This document shows, one piece after another, positions 40,791 through 44,763 of a stretch of 44,763 bases of DNA. The stretch lies in contig JBKDKX010000005.1 in assembly GCA_046344715.1 (NCBI GenBank), positions 1 through 44,763 of the forward strand. Direction: 5' to 3'. Both the position numbers and the translations under genes were made by a program. The stretch is from CAZAQK01 sp046344715. GTDB taxonomy: Bacteria > Pseudomonadota > Alphaproteobacteria > Rickettsiales > SXRF01. Each line of letters starts with the position of its first letter. Position 1 is the stretch's first letter. Under the pieces are notes generated by a model. It did not search any database. It was not told the origin of the DNA and saw only the letters and a list, made by a program, of their open reading frames with translations.

Positions 40791-40936
40791 CGTCATTCCG
40801 GCGCAGGCCGGAATCCATATTTTTACAAAGTGGGAGATACTAACAATTTATTACTAGCATGTAACGTTCTTTTCCGCTTATATGGATAAAATTTTTACAT
40901 AAACAAACATAGATTCTGGCCTGCGCCGGAATGACG
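40791..40936. repeat. REPIN-like inverted pair between uvrA and ssb
   Basis: Copy one (40,791-40,819) contains CGTCATTCCGGCGCAGGCCGG; copy two (40,908-40,936) is its near-exact inverse. About 88 bp separate them. Each copy is a palindrome with a CCGGC...GCCGG core. They occupy most of the divergent promoter region and are right next to the ribosome sites of both genes. Confidence 0.85.
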
Positions 40937-40949
40937 ATAGGGAGTATTT

Positions 40950-41414
40950 ATGGCAGGCAGCGTAAATAAAGTAATTCTGGTTGGAAACTTGGGTCGTGAC
41001 CCTGAAATCCGCAATACGCAGGATGGCCGTGAGATCGCCAATATCACCATCGCTACCTCTGAAAGCTGGAAAGATAAATCCACCGGCGAGCGCAAGGAAA
41101 AGACTGAGTGGCACCGTGTCGTGATTTTCAATGAAGGCCTTGTGAATGTGGTAAAAAATTACCTTAAAAAAGGCGCGAAAGTATACATCGAAGGCGCACT
41201 GCAAACCCGCAAATGGACAGATAAAGACGGCCAAGAAAAATACTCTACCGAAGTGGTGCTGCAAGGATATGGCGGCACACTTCAAATGCTTGATTCCAAA
41301 GGTGGCAGCAGCGGCATGAGCGATAACAGCTCCGGCGGCTATTCTTCCCAGCCAAGCTCTTCTGGCTCAAAACAGCCAGCCACCGAACTGCTGGATGACG
41401 AGATTCCATTCTAA
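40950..41414 (+). CDS. ssb: Single-stranded DNA-binding protein
   Basis: SSB coats single-stranded DNA in replication and repair. The 154-residue protein starts MAGSVNKVILVGNLGRDPE, has the OB fold (ITIATSESWKDKSTGERKEKTEWHRVVIF in order, then LKKGAKVYIEGALQTRKW), a Gly/Ser/Gln-rich linker and the acidic partner-binding tip DDEIPF. GGGAG lies about 7 bp before the ATG. A strong terminator follows. Confidence 0.98.
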   Translation: MAGSVNKVILVGNLGRDPEIRNTQDGREIANITIATSESWKDKSTGERKEKTEWHRVVIFNEGLVNVVKNYLKKGAKVYIEGALQTRKWTDKDGQEKYSTEVVLQGYGGTLQMLDSKGGSSGMSDNSSGGYSSQPSSSGSKQPATELLDDEIPF

Positions 41415-41439
41415 AAGTCTAATATATTGGTTTTATTGT

Positions 41440-41471
41440 AAAAAGCACCGGAAAACCGGTGCTTTTTTTAT
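41440..41471 (+). terminator. Rho-independent terminator after ssb
   Basis: AAAGCACCGG and CCGGTGCTTT form a 10-bp stem with an AAAA loop, followed by a T run. Confidence 0.93.
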
Positions 41472-41485
41472 CATAAATCCGTGCA

Positions 41486-41519
41486 GATTCATTAAACTGT
41501 AATAATTTAATGTTAAAAT
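41486..41519 (+). promoter_or_regulatory. Pho-box-like operator and -10 of the secreted Cys-rich gene
   Basis: GATTCAT-TAAA-CTGTAAT has the 7+4+7 layout (degenerate first half-site), and exactly 10 bp later comes TAAAAT as -10 (41,514-41,519). The spacing supports the call more than the half-sites do. Confidence 0.45.
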
Positions 41520-41582
41520 CAGTGTCAGAAAGCAACTACTACAGATTGTTTCTATCTTTGGTTTATATGGAATTAGAAGCCT

Positions 41583-41984
41583 ATGAAAAAAATATATAAC
41601 ACGCTGCTGGCTGGAGTATTTGGATTGGTGGTTGTTGTACTGTCAACCAATCAGGCAATGGCGCAGGTAACGGATGACTTTCCAACGGTAGATGTTGAAC
41701 CTGATCTAGTGCCACAAGATCCTCCGCCGCAACCTCCCAGATTTAAAATTCCGGCTTATGGGCGTGATGTAATGGGTGTGCAGGGGTTATGTACAATTGA
41801 ATGCGTGTATGGAAACAAACCTGGCGATTACAGCGGTACAACCCAGCAGGCGTCAGATGCTTGCAAGAGAGATGCAGCCACTTATTGCCGTATGTACGAA
41901 GAGTGTCTAATTGTGGTCATAAGAGCTTCAGGACGGGATTATCCTGACGTACCTCCTTGGTACGTTAGTTTCAGTTGTAGATAA
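41583..41984 (+). CDS. Secreted protein with six cysteines, unknown function
   Basis: The 133-residue precursor starts MKKIYNTLLAGVFGLVVVVL, with cleavage likely after AMA (NQAMAQV). The mature part begins with an acidic, Pro-rich stretch (DLVPQDPPPQPPRF) and then has six cysteines (LCTIEC, DACKR, TYCRM, EECL, FSCR), an even number that could form three disulfides outside the cytosol. No family is recognised. It stands alone between the ssb terminator and a convergent hydrolase gene, with a Pho-box-like promoter upstream. Confidence 0.75.
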   Translation: MKKIYNTLLAGVFGLVVVVLSTNQAMAQVTDDFPTVDVEPDLVPQDPPPQPPRFKIPAYGRDVMGVQGLCTIECVYGNKPGDYSGTTQQASDACKRDAATYCRMYEECLIVVIRASGRDYPDVPPWYVSFSCR

Positions 41985-42011
41985 AACACGGCCTAATCAA
42001 GGTAGAGTTGA

Positions 42012-42710
42012 TCAATCCCGCGGCAATTGCCTGCGTTTCCTATCTGGGCGGACTTTGCGCTTTAGTGTAAAGTCTGCCATGCGGCGCCCCACATAATCAT
42101 GCACCACATTGCCAAGTTCTTCTTCAATCCCGCGATAATAGTGGTCGGCACCGTTAATCAGCTTATATTCCACATTGGTGCCATGTTGGCCTGCAAGTTT
42201 GGTGGCCAACTTATTGACTGCATCCTCTGAAACCACATCATCCTTATCACCTTGTGTAATCAAACCCGCAGACGGGCATGGGGAAAGGAACGAGAAATCA
42301 TAGAGGTTAGCAGGGGGGGATACTGCCACAAAGCCTTCAATCTCAGGGCGGCGCATCAGTAGTTGTAGCGCAATCCATGAACCAAAGGAAAACCCTGCAA
42401 TCCAGCAGGTTGGGGCATCGGGGTTATTGGCCTGCAACCAGTCCAGCGCGGAGGCGGCATCTGTTAGTTCGCCCACGCCTTCATCATATTTCCCCTGCGA
42501 TTTACCCACGCCACGGAAATTAAACCGCAGGGCTGAAAAGCCATTCTGCACAAACGTATGGTACAGGCGGTAGACGATCTTATTATTCATTGTGCCGCCG
42601 TAAAGCGGGTGCGGATGCAGCACCAATACGATTGGTGCGCCCTTTATGTCGCTGTGATGATAACGGCCTTCAATGCGGCCTTCAGAACCATTGATAATTA
42701 TTTCAGGCAT
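42012..42710 (-). CDS. Alpha/beta hydrolase (serine esterase-like)
   Basis: The 232-residue cytosolic protein shows LHPHPLYGGTMNNKIV (oxyanion region), FNFRGVGKSQGKYDEG, the nucleophile elbow GFSFGSWIA with Ser in GxSxG, SPCPSAGLITQGDKDDVV with the acid Asp, and GADHYYRG with the catalytic His. This subgroup is common in alphaproteobacteria next to the cysE/iscR-suf region and is only described as a putative hydrolase. AGGAGC lies 11 bp before the ATG. It is divergent from cysE. Confidence 0.88.
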   Translation of the reverse strand: MPEIIINGSEGRIEGRYHHSDIKGAPIVLVLHPHPLYGGTMNNKIVYRLYHTFVQNGFSALRFNFRGVGKSQGKYDEGVGELTDAASALDWLQANNPDAPTCWIAGFSFGSWIALQLLMRRPEIEGFVAVSPPANLYDFSFLSPCPSAGLITQGDKDDVVSEDAVNKLATKLAGQHGTNVEYKLINGADHYYRGIEEELGNVVHDYVGRRMADFTLKRKVRPDRKRRQLPRD

Positions 42711-42810
42711 TAGAGCGTCGCTCCTATACGTATGGGTAACCTGTTGTCTTCTTGATTGAACAGGTAAGATAGTTTACTTTAGTTGTGCTTTATAAGGAAT
42801 TTAGTGCCCA

Positions 42811-43533
42811 ATGTTCAAGAGAATAGTGAATGATATTGATGCAATCCTAATCCGTGACCCCGCAGCACGGGGCAGATTAGAGGTTGTTTTATGTTACCCA
42901 GGCTTTCATGCGCTTGTTTTGCATAGACTTTCCCATTGGTTATGGAAAGGAAACCTGAAACTTCTCGGCAGGCTTGTGTCTTACATCAGCCGTTTCCTCA
43001 CCGGCATTGATATTCATCCGGGCGCCACCATCGGCCAGCGTTTCTTTATAGATCATGGCATGGGGGTGGTGATTGGTGAAACGGCCAGCATCGGCGATGG
43101 CGTAACCATGTATCACGATGTAACTTTGGGTGGTGTTGCCCCACAGAATGATAAAAAGGGCGCACTGCGCCATCCACAAATTGGCAATAACGTGATTATT
43201 GGTGCGGGGGCGCATTTGCTTGGGCCTATCACGGTGGCTGATGGTGCGCGTATTGGTTCTAATGCCGTGGTAGTAAATAATGTGGAGGCAGGGGCGGTGA
43301 TGGTAGGGGTTCCGGCACATTCCGTAACTGAACGGTCGGGAAAAAAAGCCGCTGCCAGCAAGCCCATGCATTTTGAAGCATACGGCACACCGCAGGATGC
43401 CGATGCTGACCCCGTTTTCCGCATTATGCAGCAAATGCATGAGGAAATTGAAATACTCAAACGCCGAGTGACTGAACTGGAAGCCGATGAAACATCGCTG
43501 TTCGGTTCGGCCAGCAAGTGGGAGAATAAATAG
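42811..43533 (+). CDS. cysE: Serine O-acetyltransferase
   Basis: CysE makes O-acetylserine from serine and acetyl-CoA, the first step of cysteine synthesis. The 240-residue EpsC-type enzyme has the N-terminal helical part with RLEVVLCYPGFHALVLHRLSHWLW, then the left-handed beta-helix: IDIHPGATIGQRFFIDHGMGVVIGETASIGDGVTMYHDVTLGG in order, including the active-site His-Asp pair (DHGMG). A C-terminal coiled tail follows. AGGA lies 12 bp before the ATG. Together with the IscR-type regulator downstream it points to cysteine supply for Fe-S cluster synthesis. Confidence 0.96.
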   Translation: MFKRIVNDIDAILIRDPAARGRLEVVLCYPGFHALVLHRLSHWLWKGNLKLLGRLVSYISRFLTGIDIHPGATIGQRFFIDHGMGVVIGETASIGDGVTMYHDVTLGGVAPQNDKKGALRHPQIGNNVIIGAGAHLLGPITVADGARIGSNAVVVNNVEAGAVMVGVPAHSVTERSGKKAAASKPMHFEAYGTPQDADADPVFRIMQQMHEEIEILKRRVTELEADETSLFGSASKWENK

Positions 43534-43536
43534 TTA

Positions 43537-43559
43537 AGCCCCGCCAAATGGCGGGGTCT
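43537..43559. terminator. GC hairpin after cysE
   Basis: CCCCGCCA and TGGCGGGG pair around an AA loop (AGCCCCGCCAAATGGCGGGGTCT). No strong T run follows, so it may be a member of the palindromic repeat family rather than a classic terminator. Confidence 0.6.
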
Positions 43560-43617
43560 GGTTCAATTTTGGTGATGTATGAAAATTTTTTCTAACCTTA
43601 TAAACACAAAGCACCTG

Positions 43618-43640
43618 CCCCCGCAACAAGTGCGGGGGTG
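43618..43640. repeat. GC-rich palindrome directly before iscR
   Basis: CCCCCGCA and TGCGGGGG pair around a short ACAAG loop. The 3' arm, with GGGGGTGG, lies 4-10 bp before the iscR ATG and is the only candidate ribosome site, so the hairpin may hide it. Confidence 0.65.
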
Positions 43641-43643
43641 GTT

Positions 43644-44072
43644 ATGATCCTCGGAACTAAAGCACGCTATGCCGTGATGGCGATGGTGGATCTGGCAGGT
43701 AGAAACTCAGATGAGCCTGTGCGTCTAGTTGATTTAGCCTCATCACAAGAAATAACAGTTCCATATTTAGAGCAGCTTTTTGCTAAGTTGCGTGATCATG
43801 GGTTAGTGCAATCTGTGCGTGGGCCTGGTGGTGGTTATATGCTTTGTAAACCTGCCAATCAGATTTTTATTTTGGAGGTTATCAAAGCCGTTGAAGAAAA
43901 TGTAAAAATGACACGCTGTGACAAGCAGGAGCATAGTGGTTGCATGTCCAAAAAAGCACGCTGCCTAACACATGATTTATGGCAGGGACTTGAGCAGAAT
44001 ATCCATGATTATTTAGAGGGTATTTCGTTGGCGGATGTGCGGAGTCGGAAGTCACCTAAAGATAAAATATAA
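43644..44072 (+). CDS. iscR: Rrf2-family Fe-S cluster regulator (IscR-like)
   Basis: The 142-residue protein has an N-terminal winged helix (GTKARYAVMAMVDLAG, then EQLFAKLRDHGLVQSVRGPGGGYML) and three cysteines in TRCDKQEHSGCMSKKARCLTHDLW. The Cys spacing (7 and 6 residues between) is slightly wider than in E. coli IscR, but the LTH that supplies the His ligand is kept, so it should bind a [2Fe-2S] cluster. The ATG at 43,644 is preferred to a GTG two codons earlier. IscR normally heads an isc/suf operon; here the next gene is a broken unknown gene. Confidence 0.9.
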   Translation: MILGTKARYAVMAMVDLAGRNSDEPVRLVDLASSQEITVPYLEQLFAKLRDHGLVQSVRGPGGGYMLCKPANQIFILEVIKAVEENVKMTRCDKQEHSGCMSKKARCLTHDLWQGLEQNIHDYLEGISLADVRSRKSPKDKI

Positions 44073-44106
44073 TTTTATATATTTCAGTATATTAATACGG
44101 TTTTTG

Positions 44107-44124
44107 TTGTCATAAAACTTTCAT
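44107..44124 (+). promoter_or_regulatory. Pho-box-like operator upstream of the broken gene
   Basis: TTGTCAT-AAAA-CTTTCAT in the 7+4+7 layout. The next 11-mers (CTTCTACCATT, TTTCAACTACC) are weaker copies. A TAATAAT at about 44,154 could be the -10. It lies 58 bp before the ATG at 44,182. Confidence 0.5.
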
Positions 44125-44181
44125 GTGACTTCTACCATTTTTCAACTACCTTCTAATAATTAACTTTTAGGGTAAAGATGT

Positions 44182-44559
44182 ATGAGTTATGTATTAGACG
44201 CCTATGCAAAAATTGGTATACAAGCTGAAAAAAACAGGCAGCTTAGTGCGGGTGAGCGGATAAATGTACCAGATTTTAAAGCAGAAAAACGCGCAGATAA
44301 GGTAAAATGAGCTAAGCTATTATTATCAACAGGAGCGTTGACTGGCCTTGCAGGGTTCTCTATAGGCAGACTCACGAGTGATGATAGCGCAGAGGCGGCA
44401 CTTAAGGCGTTCAGAAACAATGACACGGCTGTTACCGCGTTGGCTGAGAAAATGTCCGAGCAAGGCGTGCCAACCACCTCTGAAGAGGCTAGAACGTTTG
44501 TTCAAGCTCTTTTGGAAGAAACAAACTCTAAAGGTTCAACACAGCAACGCGCACGTTAA
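44182..44559 (+). pseudogene. Unknown gene interrupted by an in-frame TGA
   Basis: From the ATG at 44,182 the frame reads MSYVLDAYAKIGIQAEKNRQ and reaches TGA at 44,308-44,310. The same frame then continues for 82 codons: AKLLLSTGALTGLAGFSIGRL, a probable membrane helix, and then a charged helical part ending at 44,559. Sense codons on both sides look equally gene-like, so this is one gene of about 125 codons with a nonsense codon, not two. A second start (TTG 44,338) is poor. TGA is a normal stop elsewhere in the window. No family recognised. Confidence 0.6.
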
Positions 44560-44568
44560 ACTACACGT

Positions 44569-44673
44569 TTACGCTACTTTGCTATTTTTCCCACTACCGG
44601 TTTTGTCGGCGATACGCTTTGCCACTTCCGCCACAAAGTCTTCAGTCGTACAATCCTTTTGGCCACATAACAT
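44569..44673 (-). CDS. Possible 34-residue small protein
   Basis: On the minus strand an ATG with AAGG 7 bp upstream opens MLCGQKDCTTEDFVAEVAKR and ends SGKNSKVA at 44,569. The composition is protein-like, with two cysteines and a charged helix. Another minus-strand frame is also open from the window edge through this stretch (to about 44,582), so this could instead be the shifted 3' end of a larger gene. Confidence 0.3.
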   Translation of the reverse strand: MLCGQKDCTTEDFVAEVAKRIADKTGSGKNSKVA

Positions 44674-44763
44674 TTAGTGTACCTTAGAGATGGGGAATCA
44701 AAGTTCTCCACATCTTTAGGTGTTCCAATTTCATTGGCTAGCAAGTTGTACTGTACATAGAGG
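44674..44763. other. Window edge, no gene recognised
   Basis: The last 90 bp hold no complete gene. One minus-strand frame (…NLLANEIGTPKDVENFDSP…) is open from the edge and could be the end of a gene that starts outside the window. Confidence 0.3.

Noticed and set aside
40780..40818. Longer UvrA N-terminus (MDSGLRRNDVRET)
   Set aside because: These codons are the translated palindromic repeat; the family start MKIEEFISVRG has its own ribosome site.
44308..44310. TGA read as selenocysteine or tryptophan
   Set aside because: No hairpin like a SECIS follows the codon, the residue is not in a redox motif, and TGA ends other genes in the window, so a changed code is not supported.

Overview
The window looks like a piece of an alphaproteobacterial chromosome of moderate to low GC. 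The signs are the flagellar gene order (flgF-flgG-flgA-flgH facing fliL-fliM-DUF6468-motE), a phasin, an FYDLN-type zinc-ribbon protein, CarD near the 7Fe ferredoxin FdxA, a plsC/YdcF/ftsX cluster next to grpE and rph-rdgB, cysE next to an IscR-type regulator, and a stray tail-tube protein of the gene-transfer-agent/TP901-1 type. A free-living or epibiotic lineage near Micavibrionales or deep Rickettsiales/Rhodospirillales would fit, but I cannot fix the order from the sequence alone.

Layout. 1-850: right end of an IS30-family element and an orphan phage/GTA tail-tube gene. 850-8,300: an O-antigen ligase-like membrane protein, a small membrane protein with its own promoter, citrate synthase, a small lipoprotein, a Slt-type lytic transglycosylase, a methyltransferase and a small secreted protein. 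8,300-16,340: one tight ten-gene minus-strand transcription unit (grpE, ftsX, ydcF-like, plsC, rph, rdgB, FMN reductase, yceI, dsbD, redoxin). 16,480-19,620: FYDLN protein, phasin, D-Ala-D-Ala carboxypeptidase and an unknown gene. 19,740-28,930: the flagellar block, then a phosphomannomutase and an eight-EF-hand protein. 29,000-33,900: mostly uncharacterised genes, tRNA-Pro(GGG) and an SDR enzyme. 33,980-41,420: ccmC, fdxA, a pseudopilin, carD, an unknown gene pair, uvrA and ssb. 41,580-44,763: a secreted Cys-rich protein, an alpha/beta hydrolase, cysE, iscR and a gene broken by an in-frame TGA.

Two regulatory layers can be read from the DNA. First, sigma-54-type -24/-12 elements (GG-N10-GC) lie upstream of flgF, fliM and the EF-hand gene, which places the EF-hand protein with the flagellar genes. 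Second, PhoB-type operators (direct repeats of a TTGTCAT-like heptamer every 11 bp) lie upstream of seven genes, nearly all of unknown function. Three of these encode small secreted Cys-containing proteins and one encodes a protein with Trp-Gly octapeptide repeats. This candidate phosphate-responsive set of orphan genes is the least expected signal in the window.

Other structure includes REPIN-like pairs of inverted GC-rich palindromes, heptamer tandem repeats on both sides of ccmC, a 35-bp direct repeat that brackets a secreted-protein gene and marks a duplicated SDR 3' end, and a partial copy of the tRNA-Pro 5' end. No CRISPR array, rRNA, integrase or known defence system was seen.
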